From the NCBI GenBank assembly GCA_934547065.1, contig CAKTEF010000007.1, forward strand, positions 1 through 64,000: a stretch of DNA of 64,000 nucleotides, written 5' to 3'. A program made the translations under genes and the position numbers. This stretch comes from an uncultured Faecalibacterium sp. (GTDB lineage Bacteria > Bacillota > Clostridia > Oscillospirales > Ruminococcaceae). Shown here piece after piece: positions 27,150-34,844 of this stretch (position 1 is its first letter; each line of letters opens with the position of its first letter). The notes beneath the pieces were generated by a model. It saw only the letters and a program-made list of their open reading frames with translations. It had not been told where the DNA came from and did not search any database.

Positions 27150-27736
27150 ACCAGCAGTCCTTTCGTGGAGGGGATCTCATCCCGGTGGGCCTGGTCGATG
27201 GCCACAGCCGCCGCCAGAGCGTGCCCGGCCCCCTTAAAACAGGCTTCGAGGATGTGGTGGGTGTTCTCACCCGCAAACTGAACAAAGTGGACCGTGGCGG
27301 GCACGTTGCGGGCAAAACCCAGCCAGAACTCCGACGCGCATTCCACGTCAAAATCGCCCACCTTTTCGGTCTTGCAGCGGATGTCCCAGTTCAGGGTACA
27401 CCGGCCCGAAAGGTCCACGGCGCAGAGCACCAGCGCCTCGTCCATGGGCAGGCAGAAGCTGCCATAGCGCCGGATGCCGCGCATCTCGCCCAGGGCGCGG
27501 GCAAACGCCTGGCCCAGCGCAATGCCGATGTCCTCCGCCGTGTGGTGATAATCCACCTCCACGTCGCCGTGGCAGGTCAGCACCAGATCAAAGCGGCCAT
27601 GGCGGGCAAACAGTTCCAGCATGTGGTTCAAAAAGCCGCAGCCGGTGTCCACCTGATACCGCCCCGCGCCGTCCAGGTTCAGGGTCAGCTCGATCTGCGT
27701 CTCGTTGGTGTTGCGTTCCAGTGTTACTTCCCGCAT
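27146..27736 (-). CDS. hisB: Imidazoleglycerol-phosphate dehydratase
   Basis: The 196-residue monofunctional dehydratase has metal-binding motifs in NHMLELFARHG and DYHHTAEDIG, plus the later DQAHRDEI segment. There is no HAD phosphatase domain, so histidinol-phosphatase activity must come from another gene (the PHP protein at the operon end). It is 3 bp from hisC and overlaps hisH. Confidence 0.96.
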   Translation of the reverse strand: MREVTLERNTNETQIELTLNLDGAGRYQVDTGCGFLNHMLELFARHGRFDLVLTCHGDVEVDYHHTAEDIGIALGQAFARALGEMRGIRRYGSFCLPMDEALVLCAVDLSGRCTLNWDIRCKTEKVGDFDVECASEFWLGFARNVPATVHFVQFAGENTHHILEACFKGAGHALAAAVAIDQAHRDEIPSTKGLLV

Positions 27737-27739
27737 AGG

Positions 27740-28801
27740 TCATTCCTCCAGGATGGTATCGAGGGTGTTCAGGAAACTCTGCATCTGCTCCGGGGTGCCG
27801 ATGGTGATGCGCAGCCAGTTCGAGATGCGCGGCGCGTCAAAGTGGCGCACCAGGATCCCTTTTTCTTTCAGGGCGCGGTAGAGCGCACCGCCCTCTTTTT
27901 GATCCGATGCCGCAAACAGGAAGTTGGAGCGGCTGTCCGTCACCGAAAAACCGCGCCGGGCCAGCTGTTGTTTTGTCCACTCCCGCGTTTCGATGACGGC
28001 GGCACGGGTCTTTTCAAAATAGGCCGTGTCCTCCAACGCCGCCTGCCCGGCTTTCAGCGTCAGGCGGTTGATGTTATAGGGGTTCAGGCTGAACTTGACC
28101 CGGTTCAGGTCCGCGATCAGCTTTGCGTTGCCCATGGCCAGCCCCAGCCGGGCACCGGCCAGCTGGCGGGATTTGGAGAACGTCTGCACCACCAAAAGGT
28201 TCTCGTACCGGTCGATCAGGGGCACGCAGCTCTCGCCGCCAAAGTCCACATACGCTTCGTCCACGATGACCACATGGTTGGGGTTCGCCTTGAGGATGCC
28301 CTCAATGGCCGTGCGCGGCAGGGCAATGCCGGTGGGGGCGTTGGGGTTGGCAATCACGATCGTCTCGTTCAGGCCGTAATAATCGGCGGGGTCCAGCGTG
28401 AGATCCTCTTTCAGGGGGATGATATGGCTGGGAATGTGCGCAAGTGAGCACCACACGCCGTAGCAGCCGTAGGTGATATCGGCATAGGCAAGGGGGTGGC
28501 GTTCGTCGCAGAACGCCCGCAGCGCAAAGAACAGGTTCTCGTCGCTGCCGTTGCCGGGCATGATCTGGTCCGGCTGCAATCCAAAATGCACCGCCGCAGA
28601 GCGGAGCAGATCGGCACAGGCGGGGTCCGAATACAGGCGGAGCTTTTCCACCTCGGCCTCGCTCACAGCCGCCACCACCGCCGGGCTGGGCAGATAGGGG
28701 CTTTCGTTGGTGTTCAGCTTGATATACTGCTGGTCCTGCGGCTGCTCCCCCGGGGTGTAGGGGGTGAGGTCGGCCAGCTTTGGAGAAAGATACTTACTCA
28801 T
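27740..28801 (-). CDS. hisC: Histidinol-phosphate aminotransferase
   Basis: This PLP-dependent enzyme converts imidazole-acetol phosphate to histidinol phosphate. The 353 residues carry the PLP lysine in TFSKSRQLAGARLG and the substrate-binding NPNAPTG and DEAYVDF segments of fold-type I transaminases. I chose the ATG at 28801 (GAGAGGG upstream). A 170-bp gap with an inverted repeat pair separates it from hisD. Confidence 0.95.
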   Translation of the reverse strand: MSKYLSPKLADLTPYTPGEQPQDQQYIKLNTNESPYLPSPAVVAAVSEAEVEKLRLYSDPACADLLRSAAVHFGLQPDQIMPGNGSDENLFFALRAFCDERHPLAYADITYGCYGVWCSLAHIPSHIIPLKEDLTLDPADYYGLNETIVIANPNAPTGIALPRTAIEGILKANPNHVVIVDEAYVDFGGESCVPLIDRYENLLVVQTFSKSRQLAGARLGLAMGNAKLIADLNRVKFSLNPYNINRLTLKAGQAALEDTAYFEKTRAAVIETREWTKQQLARRGFSVTDSRSNFLFAASDQKEGGALYRALKEKGILVRHFDAPRISNWLRITIGTPEQMQSFLNTLDTILEE

Positions 28802-28819
28802 ATAGAACCCTCTCAACTC

Positions 28820-28960
28820 AGGCTTCCCCCTCGGGGGAAGCTGTCGCGTCAGCGACTGATGAGGGGAAGCAGCGTTCAGAACCCGCTCCTGGGGAACGGA
28901 ATCAAGCGATCACTGCCCCTCATCCGGCACTTCGTGCCACCTTCCCCCGAGGGGGAAGGC
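28820..28960. repeat. Inverted pair of GC-rich palindromic repeat units between hisD and hisC
   Basis: The left unit runs GGCTTCCCCCTCGGGGGAAG, a GTCGC/GCGAC hairpin and TGATGAGGGG. The right unit is inverted: CCCCTCATCCGGCAC, CGTGCCACC and CTTCCCCCGAGGGGGAAGGC. It has the same build as the pair inside the atp operon (3139-3295) and also lies between co-directional genes of one operon. Confidence 0.85.
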
Positions 28961-28974
28961 TTTTGCCTTCGCGC

Positions 28975-30252
28975 TTACTTCTCGTACCGGATCGTCACAC
29001 TCTTTGCGTGGGCATGCAGGCCCTCGCGCTCGGCAAAATCGGCGATGCGGGGGGCCACCTCGCCCAGCGCCTCGCGGGTGTAGTAAAGGAAGCTGGATTT
29101 CTTGACGAAATCATCCACGCCCAGCGGGCTGGAAAAACGGGCCGTGCCGCTGGTGGGCAGGGTATGGTTTGGCCCGGCGAAGTAATCGCCCAGCGCCTCC
29201 GGCACATTGCGGCCCAGGAAGATGCTGCCCGCGTTCCGGATCTCATTCAGCACGCCGAACGGATCCTCCACGCAGACTTCCAGATGCTCCGGCGCAATGA
29301 TGTTGCAGGCTTCGATGGCCTTGTGCAGGTCGGTGCAGACGATGATCTTGCCGTTGTCGTCCACGCTGGCGCGGGCAATGGCGGCGCGGGGCAGCTGGGG
29401 GATCTGCACTTCCAGCTCGGCCTGCACGGCCTTGGCCAGTTCCGGGCTGTCGGTGACCAGCACCGGGCTGGCCAGCTTGTCGTGTTCGGCCTGGCTCAGC
29501 AGGTCGGCTGCCACCCAGGCCGGGTTGCAGCCGCCGTCGGCCAGCACCAGGATCTCGCTGGGGCCTGCGATCATATCAATGCCCACCTTGCCGAACACCT
29601 TGCGCTTGGCCGTGGCAACGTAGATGTTGCCGGGGCCGACGATCTTGTCCACGGCCGGGATGCTCTGGGTGCCGTAGGCCAGGGCCGCCACGGCCTGTGC
29701 GCCGCCGGTCTTGAAGATCTTGGTCACACCGGCGGTGGCGGCGGCAGCCAGGATCACCGGGTTCACCCTGCCGTCTTTCCCGGCGGGGGTGGTCATGACG
29801 ATCTCCGACACGCCCGCCACCTTGGCCGGGATCACGTCCATCAGCACCGTGGAGGGGTAGGCCGCCGTGCCGCCCGGCACATAGACACCGGCCTTTTCAA
29901 TGGGGGTGTATTTCTGGCCCAGCACGATGCCGGGCTTGTCGTTCACCACAAAATTCTTGTGTACCTGCCGGCGGTGGAAGCTCTCGATGTTGGCGGCGGC
30001 TTCCCGCAGCGTTTCGAGGAAATAGGGGTCCATGCCCGCAAAGGCTTCGTCGATCTCCGCCTGCGTGACTTGCAGCGCGTCGATCTTTGCGCCGTCGAAC
30101 TTCAGGGCATATTCTTTCAACGCCTCGTCGCCCCGTGTGCGCACGTCGGCGATGATGGCATCCACCACATCTTCCACGTTCTTCTCCGCGCGGATGTCGC
30201 GGTTCAGAATTTCTTCCGGCTTGAGCTCGTCAAAATTATACAGCTTGATCAT
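28975..30252 (-). CDS. hisD: Histidinol dehydrogenase
   Basis: This zinc- and NAD-dependent enzyme carries out the last two oxidations to histidine. The 425 residues match the family. Visible are GGTAAYPSTVLM, the VDMIAGPSEI-like segment (IDMIAGPSEILVLAD), DLLSQAEHD and PTSGTARFSSPLGVDDF near the C terminus. It overlaps the end of hisZG by 4 bp, and repeats follow before hisC. Confidence 0.96.
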   Translation of the reverse strand: MIKLYNFDELKPEEILNRDIRAEKNVEDVVDAIIADVRTRGDEALKEYALKFDGAKIDALQVTQAEIDEAFAGMDPYFLETLREAAANIESFHRRQVHKNFVVNDKPGIVLGQKYTPIEKAGVYVPGGTAAYPSTVLMDVIPAKVAGVSEIVMTTPAGKDGRVNPVILAAAATAGVTKIFKTGGAQAVAALAYGTQSIPAVDKIVGPGNIYVATAKRKVFGKVGIDMIAGPSEILVLADGGCNPAWVAADLLSQAEHDKLASPVLVTDSPELAKAVQAELEVQIPQLPRAAIARASVDDNGKIIVCTDLHKAIEACNIIAPEHLEVCVEDPFGVLNEIRNAGSIFLGRNVPEALGDYFAGPNHTLPTSGTARFSSPLGVDDFVKKSSFLYYTREALGEVAPRIADFAEREGLHAHAKSVTIRYEK

Positions 30253-31841
30253 TTTGCAGCCTCCTGTAAGGGATCGCGCAGCTTTTCCAGCATGGCATCC
30301 ATTTCGCGGTGCTTGAACTGGTAGCTGGCCTTGTTGGCAATGAACCGGGCCGAGATGGGCATGAACTCGGTGACTACTTTCAGGCCGTTCTCCCGCAGCG
30401 TGGTCCCGGTTTCCACAATGTCCACGATCACATCCGAAAGCCCCAGGATGGGGGCCAGCTCAATGGAGCCGTTCAGCTTGATGATGTCGATATCCCGGCC
30501 AATGGATGCATAATAGCGCTTGGCGATGTTCACGAATTTGGTGGCCACCCGCACCGGGCGGCTGGGGTCGTCCCGATAGTCCGCCGGGGCGGCCACGCAC
30601 ATCCGGCACCTGCCAAGGCCGGTGTCCAGCAGCTCGTAGACATCCGCGGAAGCTTCTGTCAGGATATCCTTGCCCACGATGCCCACATCGGCGGCACCGT
30701 GCTCCACATAAATGGCCACATCGCTGGGTTTTACCAGAAAATAGCGGATGCCCGCTTCCGGGTTTTCCACCACCAGCCTGCGGGTGGCGTTGTAGTCCTC
30801 AGTGCAGCCGTAGCCGATGCGGGCCAGCAGGCCATAAACCTGATCGCCCAGCCGCCCCTTGGGCAGAGCCACGTTCAGCATGGTCTTTTCCGGGGCGGAC
30901 TGCCGCACCGGCGGCAGAGGAGCGCTGAGGCGGTCCAGCTCGTCCAGATAGACCGCAAAGCCGATGGCCCCCGCACCGGGCGTGAATTTCTGCATCAGCA
31001 GGTCGTACCGGCCGCCCTTGAGCAGCGGACGGGGCAGCCCCCGCAGGTAGCCCTGAAAGATCAGGCCGTTGTAGTACTCCATCTCGCCGGTCAGCGAGAG
31101 ATCCAGCCGGATGCTGCCGCCCGCCGGGGCCAGCGTTTCGGCCAGAACCCGCAGCTCCGCAGCGGCCTCTTTCATCCGCCGGTTGCGGCAGAGCGCTTCG
31201 GCCTTTTCCAGCGTTTCGGGGGAACTGCCGCTGAGGGTCAGCAGCTGGGCCAGGGCATCGGCCCCGGCGGCATCCAGCCCGGCCGCAGCGGCGGCGGCTT
31301 TCAGCTCGTGGGCGTTTTTCTCCCGCAGCAGCTTCAGCAGGCCGGGGCGGGCGGCGGCAGGCACGTCCAGCGCATCCAGCAGGCCGAACAGATACCCCAT
31401 GTGGCTGAGTTCCAGCACCCAGGCGCTGCCCAGCTGCTCCAGCGACTCCGCCGCCAGCCGGACGGTCTGCCGCACCTGCGCTTCGCCCACCGCGCCCAGA
31501 ACTTCCAGGCCCATCTGGCCGATCTCCTTGAACGTGTGGCTCTCGGCCGAGGGGCGGTAGACATTTTCGTGGTAGTAGTATTTCAGCGTTTCGCCCGGTG
31601 CCGGCTGGGCCGTTTTGGCAATGGAAAGGGTCACATCCGGCTTGAGCGCCAGCAGCCGCCCGTCCAGGTCCGTAAAGGTGATGACCTGCTCCGAGGACAA
31701 AAAGCTCCGGTTCTCCTGATACAGGCCGTACTCCTCAAAGCGGCCCATGTGATATTTGCGGCAGCCCGCCGCCTCATACAAGGCCCGCAGCGCAAAGGAG
31801 GCGCGCTCCTTGGGCTGCAGGTTTGCAATGCTGAATTCCAT
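30249..31841 (-). CDS. Fused HisZ-HisG: ATP phosphoribosyltransferase regulatory plus catalytic subunit
   Basis: The 530-residue protein joins two normally separate subunits. Residues 1-308 are HisZ, a histidyl-tRNA-synthetase-like regulatory chain (FTDLDGRLLALKPDVT, EMEYYNGLIFQGY). A short linker follows, then residues 321-530 are short-form HisG (LPKGRLGDQV at the start, PRPP loop DIVETGTTLRENG at 474-486). It catalyses the first step, joining PRPP and ATP, with histidine feedback expected through HisZ. It is the first gene of the his operon. The start ATG at 31841 has GAGGAAA upstream. Confidence 0.93.
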   Translation of the reverse strand: MEFSIANLQPKERASFALRALYEAAGCRKYHMGRFEEYGLYQENRSFLSSEQVITFTDLDGRLLALKPDVTLSIAKTAQPAPGETLKYYYHENVYRPSAESHTFKEIGQMGLEVLGAVGEAQVRQTVRLAAESLEQLGSAWVLELSHMGYLFGLLDALDVPAAARPGLLKLLREKNAHELKAAAAAAGLDAAGADALAQLLTLSGSSPETLEKAEALCRNRRMKEAAAELRVLAETLAPAGGSIRLDLSLTGEMEYYNGLIFQGYLRGLPRPLLKGGRYDLLMQKFTPGAGAIGFAVYLDELDRLSAPLPPVRQSAPEKTMLNVALPKGRLGDQVYGLLARIGYGCTEDYNATRRLVVENPEAGIRYFLVKPSDVAIYVEHGAADVGIVGKDILTEASADVYELLDTGLGRCRMCVAAPADYRDDPSRPVRVATKFVNIAKRYYASIGRDIDIIKLNGSIELAPILGLSDVIVDIVETGTTLRENGLKVVTEFMPISARFIANKASYQFKHREMDAMLEKLRDPLQEAAK

Positions 31842-31899
31842 GGTGGTTTCCTCGTTTCTGACTCGCATTCGCTTTGCCCGGTGGTTGGTTTCCGCTTTT

Positions 31900-31928
31900 A
31901 TTTTACTTTATCAAGCTAAAGTTGTAAA
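31900..31928 (-). promoter_or_regulatory. Promoter of the his operon
   Basis: TTTACA (31928-31923), a 17-bp spacer and TAAAAT (31905-31900) lie about 60 bp before hisZG. The leader is too short for a T-box or peptide attenuator, so control is more likely by protein or by feedback. I see nothing else in 31929-32055. Confidence 0.75.
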
Positions 31929-32055
31929 GCATGAAAGTGACAGCTTTTCAGTTCTATCTTACATTTTTTCTGTGCGTTTGTACAGAAACGCGAAATCATT
32001 TCATGGTTTTGTCAAAACAGATGATGGGGAGCGAAAACAAAGCAGGCAGATACGC

Positions 32056-32090
32056 AAAAAGCCCCCGCTCCTGGACCGGAGCAGGGGCTT
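32056..32090 (-). terminator. Terminator of the HigBA pair
   Basis: Stem AGCCCCTGCTCC/GGAGCGGGGGCT is followed by T5 on the minus strand, 11 bp after the antitoxin stop. Confidence 0.88.
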
Positions 32091-32099
32091 TGCACACGG

Positions 32100-32408
32100 T
32101 CACCCCCGTGTTGGGTTTGCATGGCCTGCATTTTTGGGAACAAACACAAGTTTCAGGTCCATCCCCATCCCATCGGCCAGACGCTTCAGCAGCTTCAGGG
32201 AGGGATTCCGCGTTCCATTTTCCAGCTTGCTGATATCCGCCTGGTTGATGCCGGTGCGCTCGGCCAATTCTTTTTGGGTCAGGTTCTGGGAGATGCGTGC
32301 ATCAGCCATTGCACGGATGATCTCCATTTCCGGCTGATTTTCTTCCCATTCCTTGCGGAATTCTTCATTTTTCATCTGTTCATCCAGATACATATTCAGC
32401 GTTTTCAT
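32100..32408 (-). CDS. XRE-family antitoxin, HigA-like
   Basis: The 102-residue protein has a Cro/C1-type helix-turn-helix at about 45-95: the recognition part reads ISQNLTQKELAERTGINQADISKLENG. It follows the toxin gene by one base, the order typical of higBA, and would neutralise the toxin and repress the pair. A palindrome in the promoter spacer is the likely binding site. The ATG at 32408 has a weak ribosome site, suggesting coupling to toxin translation. Confidence 0.85.
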   Translation of the reverse strand: MKTLNMYLDEQMKNEEFRKEWEENQPEMEIIRAMADARISQNLTQKELAERTGINQADISKLENGTRNPSLKLLKRLADGMGMDLKLVFVPKNAGHANPTRG

Positions 32409-32409
32409 C

Positions 32410-32763
32410 TCATTCACCCGCTCTTTCCATAAAGTCTTTCCGATACCGCTTTGCCCGCTCGATCTCATTGCGGGGTGTCTTTTGGGTTTTCTTGATAAAT
32501 CCGTTCGTCAGGATGATTCTCCCGCCATAGTAAAAGAAATACAGCACGCGCGAGATATCTGTCCCGACCTTTCCTCGGATCTCAAAGATCCCGTCTTCCA
32601 GGTGCTTGCTGTACGGTTCCCGCAAGCGGCTCCCCTGTTCCTGCAAAACGTTCAGTGTCATCAACAGCTTGCTCCGCATTTTGATATCCAGTGTATCCAA
32701 AAATTCCTCTGCCGGGCGCTGTCCTTCTTTTGTTTCGTAGAACTCAACGATGAATTGTTCCAT
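32410..32763 (-). CDS. RelE/HigB-type toxin (Gp49-like)
   Basis: The 117-residue protein is of the phage-derived Gp49/HigB family, an mRNA interferase that acts with the ribosome. It has the family-like MEQFIVEFYETKEGQRPAEEF start, the middle IRGKVGTDISRVLYFFYYGG and the basic FIKKTQKTPRNEIERA end. It is the first gene of the pair. The ATG at 32763 has GGGAG 9 bp upstream. Confidence 0.85.
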   Translation of the reverse strand: MEQFIVEFYETKEGQRPAEEFLDTLDIKMRSKLLMTLNVLQEQGSRLREPYSKHLEDGIFEIRGKVGTDISRVLYFFYYGGRIILTNGFIKKTQKTPRNEIERAKRYRKDFMERAGE

Positions 32764-32793
32764 TTTTCCAGCTCCCTGCTTCTTTCTAATTTC

Positions 32794-32822
32794 AGTATAT
32801 GGCGGATATGCCATATTGTCAA
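32794..32822 (-). promoter_or_regulatory. HigBA promoter with embedded operator palindrome
   Basis: TTGACA (32822-32817), a 17-bp spacer and TATACT (32799-32794) form a consensus promoter. The spacer contains the perfect inverted repeat ATATGGC-6-GCCATAT (32797-32816), running into the -10 box. A repressor bound there would block RNA polymerase, fitting autorepression by the HigA-like protein. Confidence 0.8.
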
Positions 32823-32847
32823 GCAGAAAATGCCGCTCGTCCTGCCC

Positions 32848-33177
32848 TCAAAGCGATTGCTTCTCCGCACGCTTTGCGGCAATTTTGTACACTTCATCTT
32901 CCGCGCGGGCGCCAATGACCACGATCAGCATTTCCGTCTCGGTGCGGATCAGGCGATACACCACCCGCAGGCCCGACGCTTTCAGTTTGATCTTGAACAG
33001 CCCGGAAAGGTCTGTTCCGCCCTTGTTGCCAAGCGGTTTTCCGTATCCGCCCTCATAGATGGACACCGGGTTCTGCTGAACCTTTTTCAGGGCCTTGGCA
33101 ACCAGAAGCCGCTGGTTGCCCGCCAGCGCTTCAAATTCTTTTTGTGCTTCCGGGAGGAACACCAGCTTCCAGTTCAT
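32848..33177 (-). CDS. RelE/ParE-superfamily toxin
   Basis: This 109-residue toxin of the RelE/ParE fold has the start MNWKLVFLPEAQKEFEAL, the central GLFKIKLKASGLRVVYRL (the core strands with the conserved arginine) and VVIGARAEDEVYKIAAKR at the end. Its start overlaps the antitoxin stop by 4 bp. It is convergent with nothing and lies upstream of the HigBA promoter in the same direction. Confidence 0.88.
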   Translation of the reverse strand: MNWKLVFLPEAQKEFEALAGNQRLLVAKALKKVQQNPVSIYEGGYGKPLGNKGGTDLSGLFKIKLKASGLRVVYRLIRTETEMLIVVIGARAEDEVYKIAAKRAEKQSL

Positions 33178-33497
33178 TCCAGCTCCACCTCGTCATATCC
33201 GGCAAGGTCTGCATCCGAAATGCCCGCTTTCCGGTAAACCTCCTCGGCGGGGACGGCATCCTGCACATTGGCATGTTCCAGCCGCTCCTGCGCCATGACG
33301 CAGAGCCGGGCATTTTCCAGCTCCTCCATCAGATCCAGATACTCCTCCGGGGACATCAGCACACACTCCGGGGCATTGTTTTTCATCACCACTTTTGCCC
33401 CCTGCTGCCGGACATCCTCAAAAATTTTTCCCGCATAGCCGCGGTTGAACTGCGTGATCGGCACGGTATTCTTGATCGCATTGACCAAAGAGCTCAT
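33174..33497 (-). CDS. Phd/YefM-type antitoxin
   Basis: This 107-residue antitoxin is encoded before its toxin, in the usual order. The N-terminal half (about 5-60) has the Phd/YefM DNA-binding fold pattern (VPITQFNRGYAGKIFEDV, KVVMKNNAPECVLMSPEEYLDLME). The C-terminal acidic part should wrap the toxin. I chose the ATG at 33497 (GGAGGTG 7 bp upstream) rather than one three codons earlier. Confidence 0.87.
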   Translation of the reverse strand: MSSLVNAIKNTVPITQFNRGYAGKIFEDVRQQGAKVVMKNNAPECVLMSPEEYLDLMEELENARLCVMAQERLEHANVQDAVPAEEVYRKAGISDADLAGYDEVELE

Positions 33498-33526
33498 TCT
33501 GTCCACCTCCTGCTTCTTCTGCTTTC

Positions 33527-33555
33527 AGTATAGTATTCTTTCATTTTTATGTCAA
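33527..33555 (-). promoter_or_regulatory. Promoter of the Phd-RelE pair
   Basis: TTGACA (33555-33550), a 17-bp spacer and TATACT (33532-33527) form a consensus promoter 30 bp before the antitoxin. It is identical in both boxes to the neighbouring HigBA promoter. Confidence 0.85.
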
Positions 33556-33601
33556 TTCTTTTCTCAGCGAATTCACTGATATTTTTATCAGCATATCTAA
33601 A

Positions 33602-33646
33602 ACGGAGCCGCTGCGCCGGGATCTTTCCTCAGCGCAGCGGCTCCGT
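33602..33646. terminator. Terminator of trxA
   Basis: A 15-bp stem (ACGGAGCCGCTGCGC/GCGCAGCGGCTCCGT) lies 21 bp after trxA, with T4 on the minus strand and T6 on the plus strand. Confidence 0.88.
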
Positions 33647-33667
33647 TTTTTGGTTTCATGGTTCGGT

Positions 33668-33976
33668 TCAGCCCAGAAGCTCCAGCACACCGGCTTTGGG
33701 GCGGGCACCCACGGCCTGGCGTACCAGCTTGCCCTGCTCAAACACCAGCAGGGTGGGGATGCTCATTACGCCAAAGCGTTCGGCCAGCTCCGGCTGCTCG
33801 TCCACATTCACCTTGCCCACCTTGACATCGGAGCGTTCCTCCGCCACCTCGTCCACAATGGGGCTCAGCATCCGGCAGGGGCCGCACCAGGCAGCCCAGA
33901 AATCCAGCAGCACGGGCTGGGCGCTGCGCAGCACTTCGGCTTCAAAATTTTCTTTGGTGATCTCGATCACGGCCAT
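33668..33976 (-). CDS. trxA: Thioredoxin
   Basis: This is a 102-residue small cytosolic dithiol oxidoreductase. The active site WCGPC has C31 and C34, and the cis-proline loop MSIPTLLVF is intact. The length is typical. The start follows GGGAGG. It has its own promoter and terminator, so it is a single-gene unit. Confidence 0.97.
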   Translation of the reverse strand: MAVIEITKENFEAEVLRSAQPVLLDFWAAWCGPCRMLSPIVDEVAEERSDVKVGKVNVDEQPELAERFGVMSIPTLLVFEQGKLVRQAVGARPKAGVLELLG

Positions 33977-34053
33977 CGTCGTTTCCTCCCTTATTTGGAT
34001 CCGTGTTCCGGCGGCGGCCCGCCAAAACCAGATTGATTCTTACTTACAAGCAC

Positions 34054-34082
34054 AGTATACCCCGATCTGCGCCCATTTTCCA
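34054..34082 (-). promoter_or_regulatory. Promoter of trxA
   Basis: TGGAAA (34082-34077), a 17-bp spacer and TATACT (34059-34054) lie about 78 bp before trxA. Confidence 0.65.
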
Positions 34083-34103
34083 GAGATAAATTGTGAACAA
34101 AAC

Positions 34104-34145
34104 AAAAAAGGCGGCGGCCCGCCCACAGTGGGGAGAGCCGCCGCC
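34104..34145 (-). terminator. Terminator of the GG-leader peptide gene
   Basis: Stem GGCGGCGGC/GCCGCCGCC is followed by T6 on the minus strand, 46 bp after the stop codon. Confidence 0.88.
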
Positions 34146-34190
34146 CGTCAATTGTTCTTTGGAGTACTCCGCATCAACCGGTCAGAACGA

Positions 34191-34544
34191 TCAGGCCGTG
34201 ACCCAAGCGATTGCGGTAACAGGCCACCAGCTGATCAGGTTCAGGGTGGTGTAGATGCCGACGATGGCGTTGCCAACGGACTGGCCCATGAAAGTCACGA
34301 CATCATCAATGCCCTTGCTTGCCAGGTCGGTCACGTTCTGGCCTTCCTTCTTGTTGGCCTTGATCCAGTTACGGCTCTCATTGATGCCCCAGATCATATT
34401 GCCGATGGAGAGGACTGCGCCGATGGTCCAGCCGGCGTAATAGCTGGTGAGATATGCGCTGACAGCATCACCGCCGTAGGTGTAGGTCATTTCCTCATCG
34501 TTCATGACGTTGTAGTTCGCAGGCATCATAAATTTCTTTTCCAT
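34191..34544 (-). CDS. Double-glycine-leader secreted peptide, bacteriocin-like
   Basis: The 117-residue product has a leader ending MNDEEMTYTYGG, with the two glycines at 24-25. This matches leaders cut by peptidase-containing ABC transporters. The mature part (92 residues) has two hydrophobic stretches (about 26-52 and 90-117) around a charged, Asn/Lys-rich middle. It has no cysteine, so it is not disulfide-bonded or lanthionine-based. No transporter or immunity gene is close. Bacteriocin or signalling function is inference. AAAGGAG precedes the start. Confidence 0.7.
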   Translation of the reverse strand: MEKKFMMPANYNVMNDEEMTYTYGGDAVSAYLTSYYAGWTIGAVLSIGNMIWGINESRNWIKANKKEGQNVTDLASKGIDDVVTFMGQSVGNAIVGIYTTLNLISWWPVTAIAWVTA

Positions 34545-34578
34545 AATAACACTCCTTTGAAAGCAATCATATCCCTTA

Positions 34579-34599
34579 CGGTGTGTCCCTCACACCGTG
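34579..34599 (-). promoter_or_regulatory. Hairpin upstream of the GG-leader gene
   Basis: A perfect 8-bp stem (ACGGTGTG/CACACCGT, 5-nt loop) lies between the small frame and the GG-leader gene, about 35 bp before its start. No T-run follows; it may modulate stability or translation. Confidence 0.5.
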
Positions 34600-34605
34600 A
34601 GTTCC

Positions 34606-34707
34606 TCAGATAAACATCAGCGCCGCACTCAGAGGTGCAAGGCCGACCACCATCACGCCGGAAACCGCAACGCGCAGGAAGTTGGAACGGAGACTTCTTT
34701 CCCGCAA
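34606..34707 (-). CDS. Possible 33-residue membrane peptide upstream of the GG-leader gene
   Basis: A TTG start at 34707 opens a frame for RERSLRSNFLRVAVSGVMVV.. ending LSAALMFI: a basic N terminus and one membrane helix. GGAAGCCGGAG stands just upstream, and the promoter places transcription start about 14 nt before it. It lies 62 bp upstream of the GG-leader gene in the same transcript. It could be an immunity or accessory peptide, or not coding at all. Confidence 0.35.
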   Translation of the reverse strand: MRERSLRSNFLRVAVSGVMVVGLAPLSAALMFI

Positions 34708-34727
34708 GCACTCCGGCTTCCAGCTTC

Positions 34728-34756
34728 ATATTACTACGACGGCCGAAAAATTGCAA
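34728..34756 (-). promoter_or_regulatory. Promoter of the GG-leader transcript
   Basis: TTGCAA (34756-34751), a 17-bp spacer and TAATAT (34733-34728) lie in an AT-rich stretch unlike the surrounding GC-rich DNA. Confidence 0.7.
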
Positions 34757-34844
34757 TGGATTTTGTTCACAATCATCAAAAATCGGAAAGTCGCATGAAA
34801 AAAGCTATGAAAGTTTGGTGAAAACCACTGCAATTTTTACCATT

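Noticed and set aside
31841..31928. T-box or peptide attenuator for the his operon
   Set aside because: The leader is only about 50-60 nt, with no T-box sequence, His-codon run or terminator.
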